Below, piece after piece: positions 8,115 through 16,426 of a stretch of 64,000 bases of DNA. The stretch's first letter is position 1, and each line of letters starts with the position of its first letter. Source of the stretch: Sinorhizobium sp. RAC02 (GTDB taxonomy: Bacteria; Pseudomonadota; Alphaproteobacteria; Rhizobiales; Rhizobiaceae); contig NZ_CP016452.1 in the NCBI RefSeq assembly GCF_001713395.1, forward strand, positions 1,860,001 through 1,924,000, written 5' to 3'. The translations under genes were made by a program, and so were the position numbers. The notes beneath the pieces are model-generated. The model was given only the letters and a program-made list of their open reading frames with translations, ran no database searches and was not told the DNA's origin.

Positions 8115-9029
8115 GTGCTTGACCTGAACGACTTCTATTTTTTTGTGCAGGTGGTGGATCGGGGCGGCTTCACGGCGGCGGGGCGCACGCTTCATGTGCC
8201 CAAATCGACGTTGAGCCATCGCATACGACGGCTGGAGGCTGATCTGGGCGTTCGCCTGATCAACCGCACCTCGCGGAGGTTCGGCATGACCGACGCCGGA
8301 GGCGAGTTTTACCGGCATGCCGTCGCCATGCTCCAGCAGGCAGAGCAAGCGGAGACGGCGATCCGCCACCGGCTGAGCGAACCGACCGGCACGGTGCGCT
8401 ATACGACAGGGGTGGCGACGGCGCAGTTTGCGATGGGGGACCTGGTTGCGGGTTTCCTCCTACGCTTTCCCAAGGTAAATCTCATCGGCCATGCGACGGA
8501 CCAGACCGTCGACATCGTAGGCGAGAATTTCGACGTGGCGATCCGTGCACACTCGACTCCCCTGCCCGATTCGACGCTCGTTCAGCGAATGCTGGCGCCG
8601 GCGCCATGGCTTTTCTTCGCCGGCGCCGCCTATCTCGACACCAATGGCAGCCCCGAAACACCGCCGGACCTCGCAAGGCATCCATCGCTGTTCATGATGC
8701 GAACCGGGATTGCACCGACGTGGCGGCTACGCCATTCCAGCGACGCAAAGGGAGACGAGATGATCGTGCCCATCGCGCCGCGCCTTCTGAGCGACGACAT
8801 CGTGGGCCTGAAGCAGGCAGCGATCGCGGGTCTTGGGATCGTTGCCCTGCCGGGCTACATCTGCCGCGACGAGGTGCGTGCCGGACGGTTGCGGCGCGTG
8901 CTGCCGGACTGGCTCGCCGGTGAATCGACGATCACGGCGCTGATCCCGTATCGGCAGGGACTGCTCCCATCCGTCCGCGCCTTCATCGACCACCTCGCCG
9001 CAGAGTTCCCAAAGGTCGTCCTGCTGTAA
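8115..9029 (+). CDS. LysR-family transcriptional regulator
   Basis: The protein is about 304 residues. It has an N-terminal winged helix-turn-helix (FVQVVDRGGFTAAGRTL, STLSHRIRRLE, LGVRLINRTSR) and a C-terminal periplasmic-binding-like effector domain. I chose the GTG at 8115 because GGAGG lies 5 bp before it; an ATG at 8103 would add four residues. The gene is divergent from the isochorismatase-family hydrolase, the usual layout for a LysR protein and its target. The LysR subgroup with FDVAIRAH and LPGYICRD often responds to aromatic or electrophilic compounds; the effector is unknown. Confidence 0.92.
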   Translation: MLDLNDFYFFVQVVDRGGFTAAGRTLHVPKSTLSHRIRRLEADLGVRLINRTSRRFGMTDAGGEFYRHAVAMLQQAEQAETAIRHRLSEPTGTVRYTTGVATAQFAMGDLVAGFLLRFPKVNLIGHATDQTVDIVGENFDVAIRAHSTPLPDSTLVQRMLAPAPWLFFAGAAYLDTNGSPETPPDLARHPSLFMMRTGIAPTWRLRHSSDAKGDEMIVPIAPRLLSDDIVGLKQAAIAGLGIVALPGYICRDEVRAGRLRRVLPDWLAGESTITALIPYRQGLLPSVRAFIDHLAAEFPKVVLL

Positions 9030-9124
9030 ATCGCTCCTTCGGCGAGATCACGTTGTTTGATACCGTCGGCATAGGGTGAAGGCTGCGAACTCAGATCAGC
9101 ATTCCAGTTACGACTTTGCTGGAG

Positions 9125-9562
9125 CTACAATTTTGCCTTCGTTGAACGTGGCGTGGACAGCAGCAGGCTGGTTTCGCTACCCGTGATGCCCGGCACAAGC
9201 CGGATCTTGCGAAGCACGGCGTCGAACTCGGTCAAACTCGACGCACTAAGTTCGACCAGCAAGTCCCATCGGCCGTTTGTCGTATGGATCTGCGAAATCT
9301 CCGGAAAGCCACCGAGCGTGCGGATCACGCGGTCAGTCACATGACCTTCGATCTCGATCATCATGACGCCGCGGACGACGTCTTCGAGCGCATCCGCCCG
9401 CAGCATGACGGTATAGCCGACAATGGTACCATCCTGCTCCATCCGCTCGATGCGCGCCCGCACGGTTGCCCGCGATGCGCCGGTTTCCAACGCAAGGTCC
9501 GAAACGCTGCGCCGCCCATTGCCGCGCAGAAGCGTCACGATCTTCCGGTCCAGGTCGTCCAT
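9125..9562 (-). CDS. Lrp/AsnC-family regulator of arginine catabolism
   Basis: This 145-residue Lrp-type regulator has an N-terminal helix-turn-helix (RRSVSDLALETGASRATVRARI) and a C-terminal RAM ligand-binding domain (VVRGVMMIEIEGH, ISQIHTTNGRWDLLVELSA). The start MDDLDRKIV is the standard family beginning; a frame from 9625 would add 21 atypical residues across the shared promoter. It is divergent from arginase and ornithine cyclodeaminase, so arginine or ornithine is a likely effector. A TGGCAT-N6-ATGCCA palindrome in the intergenic region is a candidate operator. Confidence 0.92.
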   Translation of the reverse strand: MDDLDRKIVTLLRGNGRRSVSDLALETGASRATVRARIERMEQDGTIVGYTVMLRADALEDVVRGVMMIEIEGHVTDRVIRTLGGFPEISQIHTTNGRWDLLVELSASSLTEFDAVLRKIRLVPGITGSETSLLLSTPRSTKAKL

Positions 9563-9599
9563 GCCAGTTTGGCTCCATGGCTTTTCATTTTGATCAATA

Positions 9600-9617
9600 T
9601 GGCATTCCGACATGCCA
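9600..9617. promoter_or_regulatory. Candidate Lrp operator between regulator and arginase
   Basis: TGGCAT at 9600-9605 and ATGCCA at 9612-9617 form a perfect 6-bp inverted repeat with a 6-bp spacer. It lies in the 119-bp divergent region between the Lrp-type gene and arginase, flanked by AT-rich sequence. Lrp proteins bind such dyads. Binding is inferred only from position and symmetry. Confidence 0.5.
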
Positions 9618-9681
9618 AATTTCAATATTCAATCTGCCGCTTGAGGCTTCTAGAGTTCTAAAAACCAACCGGGAGTTAGTC

Positions 9682-10602
9682 ATGGAATGCACGCTGATCG
9701 GAGCCCCCCTGCAAATCGGTGCGGGGCAGCTTGGCTGCGAGATGGGCCCGAGCGCCCTTCGCATCGCCGGTCTTCGGACGGCGCTGGAGGAATTGGGACA
9801 TGAGGTCAGGGATGCCGGCAATCTCACGCCGCGTCCATTCGTGGAGATGCCGCATCCGAACGCAGCCGTGCACCATCTCGGTGAAACCGTTGCCTGGGTG
9901 GAAGCGCTATCGGCGGCAGCCTACGAGCATAGTGAAGCCGGCATGCCCATTTTCCTTGGTGGCGATCACGCGATATCCGCCGGGACCGTTCCGGGCCTCG
10001 CACGGCGCGCCGCAGAACTCGGCAGACCGCTCTTCGTGCTCTGGCTGGATGCCCATACCGACTTCCATAGCCTGGAAACGACCGCCAGCGGCAATCTGCA
10101 CGGCACACCGGTCGCCTACTATACCGGCCAGGCCGGTTTCGACGGCTATTTCCCGGCGCTGGCGCATCCCGTCGCCACGGAAAACGTCTGCATGATCGGC
10201 ATTCGCAGTGTTGATCCCGCCGAACGGGCCGCCATAACAAAAACGGGCATTACGGTGCATGACATGCGGGTCATCGACGAGCATGGCGTGGCCGTGCTGG
10301 TCCGTAATTTTCTCGAACGGGTCAGTGCCGCAAACGGCCTCCTGCACGTAAGCTTCGACGTCGATTTTCTGGAGCCCGACATCGCGCCGGCCGTCGGCAC
10401 CACGGTGCCAGGCGGAGCGACATTCCGCGAGGCGCACCTGATCATGGAAATGCTCCATGACAGCAGCCTGGTGACGAGCCTCGACATCGTCGAGCTCAAT
10501 CCGTTTCTCGACGAGCGCGGCAAGACCGCGAAACTGCTCGTCGATCTCGTTGCCAGCCTGATGGGCAAGCGGGTGATGGATCGCCCGACGCTTGCGGGCT
10601 GA
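9682..10602 (+). CDS. rocF: Arginase
   Basis: This 306-residue ureohydrolase splits L-arginine to ornithine and urea in the cytoplasm. The dinuclear manganese site is visible: GGDHAIS, WLDAHTDFH and SFDVDFLEPD. The start is the ATG giving MECTLIGAPLQIG, preceded by GGGAG; an upstream in-frame ATG would run through the promoter region. The next gene, ornithine cyclodeaminase, starts 28 bp downstream, so the pair forms the arginine-to-proline route. Control by the divergent Lrp-type protein is likely. Confidence 0.96.
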   Translation: MECTLIGAPLQIGAGQLGCEMGPSALRIAGLRTALEELGHEVRDAGNLTPRPFVEMPHPNAAVHHLGETVAWVEALSAAAYEHSEAGMPIFLGGDHAISAGTVPGLARRAAELGRPLFVLWLDAHTDFHSLETTASGNLHGTPVAYYTGQAGFDGYFPALAHPVATENVCMIGIRSVDPAERAAITKTGITVHDMRVIDEHGVAVLVRNFLERVSAANGLLHVSFDVDFLEPDIAPAVGTTVPGGATFREAHLIMEMLHDSSLVTSLDIVELNPFLDERGKTAKLLVDLVASLMGKRVMDRPTLAG

Positions 10603-10630
10603 GCGCGACTGTACTTTGTTTGGAGGAAAA

Positions 10631-11692
10631 ATGAACACTGATCCGAAATTGAACGTGGTTCCGTTCGTCAGCGTGGACCATATGATGAAACTGGTGCTGA
10701 AGGTCGGCATCGACCGGTTCCTGACGGAACTGGCAGCGGTGATCGAGGAGGATTTCCGCCGCTGGCCGGTCTTCGACAAGACCCCGCGCGTCGCCTCCCA
10801 TTCCGAGGAAGGCGTCATCGAACTGATGCCGACCAGCGACGGGACGCTCTACGGCTTCAAATATGTGAACGGCCATCCGAAGAACACGCGCGACGGCCGG
10901 CAGACCGTGACGGCCTTCGGCGTCCTGTCGGATGTCGGCAACGGCTACCCGATGCTGCTGACCGAAATGACGATCCTGACGGCGCTGCGCACCGCGGCGA
11001 CCTCGGCCGTCGCGGCAAAGTACCTCGCCCGGCCGAATGCCCGCACCATGGCCATCATCGGCAATGGCGCGCAGAGCGAATTCCAGGCACGCGCCTTCAA
11101 GTCGCTTCTCGACGTCGACAAGCTCCGCCTCTACGATATCGACGCGTCGGCGACGAAGAAATGCGCCCGCAACCTCGCCGGCCTCGGCTTCACCATTGTC
11201 GAGTGCTCCTCCGTCGAGGACGCCGTCGAGGGCGCCGACATCGTCACCACCGTCACGGCCGACAAGCAGTATGCGACGATCCTGTCCGACAACCATGTCG
11301 GCCCCGGCATCCACATCAATGCAGTGGGTGGCGACTGCCCCGGCAAGACCGAACTCAGCAAGGACATCCTGCTGCGCTCGGACATCTTCGTCGAATACCC
11401 GCCGCAGACGCGCATCGAAGGTGAAATCCAGCAGCTGCCGGCCGAGCATCCCGTCATCGAACTGTGGCAGGTCATGACCGGCGAGATCGAAGGCCGCAAG
11501 AGCGTCGACCAGATCACGCTCTTCGACAGCGTGGGCTTCGCGATCGAAGACTTCTCGGCGCTGCGCTATGTGCGGGAGAAGATTTCCGAACATGGCATGT
11601 TCGCCGAGCTCGATCTCCTTGCCGATCCCGACGAGCCGCGCGACCTCTACGGCATGCTGCTTCGCTGCGAAAAGAAGCTCAACGCGGCGTAG
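10631..11692 (+). CDS. Ornithine cyclodeaminase
   Basis: The 353-residue protein converts L-ornithine to L-proline and ammonia using tightly bound NAD+. It belongs to the mu-crystallin/ornithine cyclodeaminase family, with a Rossmann segment AIIGNGAQSEFQARAF. Family regions VNGHPKNTRDGRQT, ILTALRTAATSAVAAK and HINAVGGDCPGKTEL (catalytic Asp in GGDCPGKTEL) are present. GGAGG lies 6 bp before the ATG. It follows arginase in one transcription unit, so arginine-derived ornithine is its natural substrate. Confidence 0.95.
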   Translation: MNTDPKLNVVPFVSVDHMMKLVLKVGIDRFLTELAAVIEEDFRRWPVFDKTPRVASHSEEGVIELMPTSDGTLYGFKYVNGHPKNTRDGRQTVTAFGVLSDVGNGYPMLLTEMTILTALRTAATSAVAAKYLARPNARTMAIIGNGAQSEFQARAFKSLLDVDKLRLYDIDASATKKCARNLAGLGFTIVECSSVEDAVEGADIVTTVTADKQYATILSDNHVGPGIHINAVGGDCPGKTELSKDILLRSDIFVEYPPQTRIEGEIQQLPAEHPVIELWQVMTGEIEGRKSVDQITLFDSVGFAIEDFSALRYVREKISEHGMFAELDLLADPDEPRDLYGMLLRCEKKLNAA

Positions 11693-11742
11693 CATTGGTG
11701 GTGGTGAACTGACGCCAACTCCAAACTGGTGATCTGCGGGTG

Positions 11743-12624
11743 CTATGCTTCCGCAGTGATCCAGCTCAAGACCGTATTGAGCGCGTCCGATTTCCGATAC
11801 CGCGGCCACACCAGGTAGAAGTCGGACGGACCGCGGAGTGACCCATCGGTGACGCGAACGAGCCGATCGTCCAGAATATCGCGGGCAACGAAATCACGGT
11901 TCGCCAGCACGACACCCTGTCCGGCGATCGCCGCTTCGATCGCGTGCGAGGTCTGGTTGAAACTGATGCCCTTGAAGGACGTCTGGTCTCGTCTTCCGAA
12001 GTGCTTCTCAATGAACTCCGGCCAAAAATTATGCGCGTCGTGGAGGAGTGTGTACCGAGCGAGTTGCTCCGTCGTACCCGGCGTCCCAAGCTCTGAAAGC
12101 AGGGACGGACTGCATACCGCGACGATCTCCTGTTCGAACAGCAGCTGATGTGCCAGGCCCGGTCCGAATGGAGGCCGGCCATACCGGACTGCGACGTCCA
12201 CCCCATCAGCATGGAAGCTCGACACACGGTCTGTCGCCAGAATATGCAGATCAAGGTCGGGATGACATGTCGTGAAGTCGGGCAGCCTCGGGATCAACCA
12301 CTTCGAGGCGAACGTCGGTGTGGTGCTGATCGTCAGCTTGACCGGCTGAGGTGTCAACTCCACCGTCGCCTGCGAGATGATCTCGAATGCACGGCGGATA
12401 TCGGCAATGTAGCGTCGTCCCTCACCGGTCAGGACCAGTGTGCGCGGAAGGCGCTCGAACAGGATCACACCGAGTTCGGCTTCAAGACCGCGGACCTGCT
12501 GAGCTACGGCGCCCTGTGTCACACCGAGTTCTTCCGCGGCCATGCGGAAGTTGAGGTGCCGGGCGGCCACTTCGAATGCTTTAAGGCCGTTGAGTGAGGG
12601 AAGCTTTCTAAGGGTCTCAATCAT
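11743..12624 (-). CDS. LysR-family regulator (GcvA-like)
   Basis: The protein has 293 residues and the GcvA-type N-terminus LPSLNGLKAFEVAARHLNF, with the recognition helix in GVTQGAVAQQVRGLE. An effector domain follows (TPTFASKWLIPRLPDF, VDVAVRYGRPPFGPG). The start MIETLRKLPSL is chosen because the longer frame from 12738 adds 38 residues that cross the divergent promoter. It is transcribed away from the SDR-DUF1330-flavoprotein genes and likely controls them. The ligand is unknown. Confidence 0.9.
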   Translation of the reverse strand: MIETLRKLPSLNGLKAFEVAARHLNFRMAAEELGVTQGAVAQQVRGLEAELGVILFERLPRTLVLTGEGRRYIADIRRAFEIISQATVELTPQPVKLTISTTPTFASKWLIPRLPDFTTCHPDLDLHILATDRVSSFHADGVDVAVRYGRPPFGPGLAHQLLFEQEIVAVCSPSLLSELGTPGTTEQLARYTLLHDAHNFWPEFIEKHFGRRDQTSFKGISFNQTSHAIEAAIAGQGVVLANRDFVARDILDDRLVRVTDGSLRGPSDFYLVWPRYRKSDALNTVLSWITAEA

Positions 12625-12741
12625 CGATAGTTTTTCTACTGTCAAATAGAAGGATAACTGTTTCGTCTTCGCGTAAGTGGCGTGATATTCAACGATCATA
12701 AACCCTACAATCGAAGCCGGAAGCAAGAAAGAGATCACGAT

Positions 12742-13446
12742 ATGTCTGTAGAAAAAGTTGCGATCATCACCGCAGGCGGCAGCGGAATGGGCGCCGAGGC
12801 AGCGAGGCGCCTCGCTGCGGACGGCTTCAAAGTCGCGATCCTGTCATCGTCGGGCAAGGGCGAAGCGCTCGCCAAGGAATTGGGCGGCATCGGCGTGACT
12901 GGCTCGAACCAGTCAAACGATGACTTGAAGCGCTTGGTCGATGCGACGATGGGAACGTGGGGGCGTATCGACGCGTTGGTCAACAGCGCCGGACACGGCC
13001 CCCGCGCGCAGATCGTCGAGATCACAGACGAGCAGTGGCACACGGGCCTTGACGTCTACCTCATGAACGTCATCCGCTCGGTCCGCCTGGTGACGCCGAT
13101 CATGCAAGCACAGAAGGCGGGCGCTATCGTCAACATCTCCACGGCCTGGGCGTTCGAACCCTCAGCGATGTTCCCAACTTCTACAGTATTTCGTGCAGGC
13201 CTCGCGGCCTACACGAAGATCTACGCGGAAACCTACGCCGCTGAAGGCATCCGGATCAACAACGTGTTGCCCGGCTGGATCGACAGCCTTCCAGCCGTGG
13301 ATGAGCGCCGTGACAGCATTCCGATGAAGCGCTACGGCACCAGCGCCGAAGTGGCGGCAACGATCTCCTTCCTTGTTTCAGAGGGTGCCGGCTACATCAC
13401 CGGCCAGAACCTCAAGGTCGACGGCGGCATCACCCGATCGGTCTGA
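12742..13446 (+). CDS. Atypical SDR-family protein lacking the Tyr-Lys pair
   Basis: This 234-residue protein has a Rossmann nucleotide site (TAGGSGMG), NSAG and the C-terminal ITGQNLKVDGG of short-chain dehydrogenases. The active-site serine region is IVNISTAW, but where YxxxK is expected it reads STVFR, replacing Tyr with Ser and Lys with Arg. Such members may be reductases with altered chemistry or non-catalytic binding proteins. The start MSVEKVAIITAGG is preceded by AAGAAAGAGAT. It is divergent from a GcvA-like LysR gene and followed by DUF1330 and a flavin-binding protein. Confidence 0.85.
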   Translation: MSVEKVAIITAGGSGMGAEAARRLAADGFKVAILSSSGKGEALAKELGGIGVTGSNQSNDDLKRLVDATMGTWGRIDALVNSAGHGPRAQIVEITDEQWHTGLDVYLMNVIRSVRLVTPIMQAQKAGAIVNISTAWAFEPSAMFPTSTVFRAGLAAYTKIYAETYAAEGIRINNVLPGWIDSLPAVDERRDSIPMKRYGTSAEVAATISFLVSEGAGYITGQNLKVDGGITRSV

Positions 13447-13460
13447 TCTGAGCTGACGCA

Positions 13461-13484
13461 GGCTCCGGCTCATCGGTCGGAGCC
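13461..13484 (+). terminator. Hairpin after the SDR gene, possible weak terminator
   Basis: GGCTCCG (13461-13467) pairs perfectly with CGGAGCC (13478-13484) around a 10-base loop. The following bases gcctttaaa contain only three T, so termination is probably partial. It separates the SDR from DUF1330. Confidence 0.45.
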
Positions 13485-13509
13485 GCCTTTAAAGATAAAG
13501 AGGGTGATG

Positions 13510-13839
13510 ATGTCCGGCTACTGGATTGTCAAAGGCGGCGACGTCAAAGACGGCGAGGCGCTCAAAGCATACAATGAAATCTTCGCCATCATTGCAAAGC
13601 GCTACGGCATCGAAATCATCGCGGGCAGGCACCGCGTTGAGACTGTCGAGGGAGCCCATTTTCCGCGGCAGTTCATCTTGCGTTTCGACAGCTATGAGAC
13701 GGCGAAAGCCTGTTACGAAGACCCGGAATATCAAGCCTCTCTCGAATTTGCTGCGCGCGCCTATTCTCGTGAAGCTTCCATTCTGGAGGGATCGGAGGGA
13801 GCACCACGCACCGTCACAATAGAAGAGGCCGCGCGATGA
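13510..13839 (+). CDS. DUF1330 family protein
   Basis: The 109-residue protein matches the small ferredoxin-like alpha/beta DUF1330 family, starting MSGYWIVKGG, with the conserved HFPRQFILRFDSYETAKACY and YQASLEFAARAYSR. Members occur beside oxidoreductases, but no reaction is established. I placed the start at the third of three in-frame codons (GTG-ATG-ATG) because GAGG lies 6 bp before it. The stop overlaps the next gene by ATGA, so the two are co-translated. Confidence 0.85.
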   Translation: MSGYWIVKGGDVKDGEALKAYNEIFAIIAKRYGIEIIAGRHRVETVEGAHFPRQFILRFDSYETAKACYEDPEYQASLEFAARAYSREASILEGSEGAPRTVTIEEAAR

Positions 13840-14417
13840 ATCTTGACGACACTGTCGCATCCGCATGGGCAGAACTTGAAGCTGCAACCGTCAATCTACA
13901 GTCGGGCTTCAGATATGTGAACCTGTGTTCGGTGGATGCCTCCGGTCGACCGCAGGCGCGCATGGTCGTGCTGCGCCGTATCGAGAGAACCAGACGTCTC
14001 CTTGAGGTCCATACGGACACCCGAAGCGCTAAATGGCAGGAGATATCGCAACACGCGTCCGTGACGATCCTGGGCTTCTGCGCGCGAACGAAATTACAGC
14101 TCCGTCTGCAGGGAATGGTGGAACGTCATGGGCCGGGCAGCGAACGTGCGGACAAGGCCTGGGCCGAGCTCTCACCATGGACGCGCAGTACCTATGCAGG
14201 CGGGCCTCCCGGCGACGAAGTGCACGTCGGGGCAATACCCAAATCGATGGCGGCAAATGCTATCGCCGACTCTGACGGAAAGGCATTCTTTGGCGTACTG
14301 AGCTTCCGGGCCGAAGCCTTGGACTGGTTTGAATTACGGCACGCCGATAACCGAAGAGCCCTGTTCACCTATGATGAGCTTGGCGCTCTAACGGACCAAC
14401 GATGGGTCAATCCATAA
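13836..14417 (+). CDS. Pyridoxamine 5'-phosphate oxidase-like flavin-binding protein
   Basis: This 193-residue split-barrel protein resembles the PNPOx-like FMN-binding family: FRYVNLCSVDASGRPQARMV, then VVLRRI, SAKWQEISQHASVTI and the C-terminal WFELRH and R-W end seen in PdxH-type enzymes. It lacks enough PdxH detail to be called vitamin B6 oxidase, so a general FMN- or F420-type oxidoreductase role is safer. It overlaps DUF1330 by ATGA. Confidence 0.85.
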   Translation: MNLDDTVASAWAELEAATVNLQSGFRYVNLCSVDASGRPQARMVVLRRIERTRRLLEVHTDTRSAKWQEISQHASVTILGFCARTKLQLRLQGMVERHGPGSERADKAWAELSPWTRSTYAGGPPGDEVHVGAIPKSMAANAIADSDGKAFFGVLSFRAEALDWFELRHADNRRALFTYDELGALTDQRWVNP

Positions 14418-14572
14418 CCGGGGATAGGTTTAGGAACATCCCTCTCCTTTCGACAGCGAGCACCGGTTGCCGACGAAGGTTTTTGGCGCCCATCGCAGGC
14501 GTCGCAACACGGTTGGGCTTGACTCTCCGTAACCAGCACACGACAAAAGCCTGTCTTTTGCTGGAGCCCACC

Positions 14573-15040
14573 ATGGCCGACGAACCAAACCTTGATGCGA
14601 ACACACAAACGGTTGACGTAACACCCGTTGCAGCCCCCACTGCTGCCAAGAAACGTCGGTCTCCAGCAAAGCGCAAGGAGACCAACGCACCAGTCGCTGT
14701 CACACCGTCACGAGTGGCATCGGTTGCGGTTCAATCGAAGGCGCGCCGGCACTCCGAAAGCGAGAAGCTCGAGAAGATTACCCAGATCGAGAATAGCCTC
14801 AGCGGCGGATCAACACTGAAAGCGGCGGCCAAAGAGGCCGGCATCTCCGACCAGACTTTCTATCAGTGGAAGCGCTCAGTGCCGTCATCGGATGCAAAAG
14901 TCGCGCAGCCCGCTCCGCAAGACGATAGCCTTGTGGACCTGCTCAAGCTCGAAGCCGAAAACCTCCGCCTCCGTAACCTGCTGGCCGAAAAGCTGCGCGC
15001 CGAAAACGCCGAGTTGCGCAAGCGGCTTGGAATGAAGTAA
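14573..15040 (+). CDS. SyrB-like regulator with transposase-type HTH
   Basis: The 155-residue protein has a basic, Ala/Lys/Arg-rich N-terminal half (AAKKRRSPAKRKE). A transposase-like helix-turn-helix follows (GGSTLKAAAKEAGISDQTFYQW), then a C-terminal coiled coil, LRLRNLLAEKLRAENAELRK. This matches the architecture of rhizobial SyrB, described in Sinorhizobium as affecting expression of the syrM symbiotic regulator. The start MADEPN follows GGAG; longer frames reach into the previous gene. It forms a same-strand pair with the next gene. DNA binding is likely; targets are unknown. Confidence 0.8.
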   Translation: MADEPNLDANTQTVDVTPVAAPTAAKKRRSPAKRKETNAPVAVTPSRVASVAVQSKARRHSESEKLEKITQIENSLSGGSTLKAAAKEAGISDQTFYQWKRSVPSSDAKVAQPAPQDDSLVDLLKLEAENLRLRNLLAEKLRAENAELRKRLGMK

Positions 15041-15144
15041 CTCCCAGCCGCCTGACACTATTGTCCGTTTGGCGCGACCAATGTATGTCGTTGCCTGTGT
15101 TGCTGAACTGTGGCGCAAAGAGTGGAACCGAGAACCTGATCCGC

Positions 15145-15684
15145 ATGAAGTCGCAACGCAACTTTGTTGTCGAGATAAAATCGAGCCGGCGCCGACCGAA
15201 GACCTCTGCTGCGCCCTCGATATGGGGTGATACGGACTTCAAGGCATTGGCCCGCGAGATGGAAGTGCACTCACCTCAAATCTTCGAGGAAAAGCTGTTC
15301 CCTGCTGACATAGTCATTGCCGCGCCCAGCGTGGCTAAGCCGACAGTCGAGGCTCAGGCACCGGTGTCTTCCGACCGTGATCAACCGCTGGCAATCGTCT
15401 CGACGGAAAAACCAGCGGATGAAGCCCATTCCGCTCGAACGACGAGAACGCCACGCACTTCGCGCAAACGCTCAGCACCGAAACAGACGTTGCAGCCCAG
15501 CTTGAGACCATCGCCGCAGCCATCGGAGGCGGCAGCAGCGCCCTTGATGAGCTTTGACGCGTTGATGGAGCTCGACAACTTGAACCGGAACCTTGGGGCT
15601 CGGCTGCGGCAGCAGCTTGAATCCGAGCACGCTGAACTTCTCCGGATGCTCGACCGGATGGATTTACGCAACAAGCAGGCCTGA
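15145..15684 (+). CDS. SyrB-partner coiled-coil protein
   Basis: The 179-residue protein begins MKSQRNFVVEIKSSRRRPK, followed by SIWGDTDFKALAREME, a start I associate with a rhizobial family found next to SyrB-like genes. The middle is Pro/Ala/Arg-rich and probably disordered. The C-terminus is a coiled coil (LNRNLGARLRQQLESEHAEL, then LRMLDRMD). There is no enzyme motif or membrane segment. It lies 104 bp downstream of the SyrB-like gene on the same strand and converges with a related gene 25 bp away. Function is unknown; complex formation through the coiled coils is an inference. Confidence 0.7.
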   Translation: MKSQRNFVVEIKSSRRRPKTSAAPSIWGDTDFKALAREMEVHSPQIFEEKLFPADIVIAAPSVAKPTVEAQAPVSSDRDQPLAIVSTEKPADEAHSARTTRTPRTSRKRSAPKQTLQPSLRPSPQPSEAAAAPLMSFDALMELDNLNRNLGARLRQQLESEHAELLRMLDRMDLRNKQA

Positions 15685-15709
15685 TGAAAAGCCAGCCCGG
15701 TTTACCCGC

Positions 15710-16294
15710 TCAGGAAACGCCAAATCGCTCCAGCATCTTCTTGAGCTGACCGTTCTGCACAACAAGCGCGTCCGCCAATTGGCTTCTTAGCCGCAAGATC
15801 TCCTCGTTCGCACGCTGCATATCTGCGTAGAAGCCCATCTGTGAGGGCTCCGAATGGCCTCGCGAGCTGTCCGAAGCGGGTGTGTTTTGAGTCACTGCGC
15901 CCTTTGAGGTGTTCTTCGCCACGCCGGACCGCTTCGTCCGTGTTCCCGTCCGGCCCTTTTTGCCCGCTTCCTCATCTTTCGCCACTACCGCTGCGTAGGG
16001 ACGACCGCGCTTGAACCGGTCTTGCGCTAGCATCTCAGGCCGTTTGCCATCAATTTGCGCGCTCGGCGAAGCACGCAAACCAGCATCTTCATTTGAACTC
16101 GCTGCTTGCATGGCGTCGTGCTGATCGGTCCGAGGCAGAAGGGACGCCTCAGATGCAGATGATAGCGCCAGCACCTCGTCCGATTGGCCCGAGCGTGCCG
16201 TCGCTTCAGCATTATCAGAATTTGTACCGTGCTCCAGTTCCGCTGATCGGCCGCGCGAAATCAAGTTCGCCAGAAGTTTCCACGGTGACTTCAT
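15710..16294 (-). CDS. SyrB-partner-like coiled-coil protein, second copy
   Basis: The 194-residue protein has a variable polar N-terminal half and a basic middle (KKGRTGTRTKRSGVAKN). Its C-terminal coiled coil (ANEEILRLRSQLADALVVQ) ends QLKKMLERFGVS, matching the tail style of the convergent gene at 15145-15684. It sits 132 bp downstream of the minus-strand SyrB-like gene, repeating the SyrB-partner order. No catalytic motif is visible. The start MKSPWKLL parallels the MKSQRN start of the other copy. Confidence 0.65.
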   Translation of the reverse strand: MKSPWKLLANLISRGRSAELEHGTNSDNAEATARSGQSDEVLALSSASEASLLPRTDQHDAMQAASSNEDAGLRASPSAQIDGKRPEMLAQDRFKRGRPYAAVVAKDEEAGKKGRTGTRTKRSGVAKNTSKGAVTQNTPASDSSRGHSEPSQMGFYADMQRANEEILRLRSQLADALVVQNGQLKKMLERFGVS

Positions 16295-16426
16295 CGTGCT
16301 AGCCTCTCATCCACGGCATGTCTGGCGCCGCATTGATCAGGCTCCCGTTGTGAGCCTGATCACATTTTGACCCCGACAATTTCGACGCTACACCCGATCT
16401 CAATCCGCTACGGGCACACCGGCCCG

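Noticed and set aside
10496-11809. Minus-strand open frame of 437 codons
   Set aside because: Antisense to ornithine cyclodeaminase, extending into the LysR gene; His/Asp/Arg-rich shadow composition.
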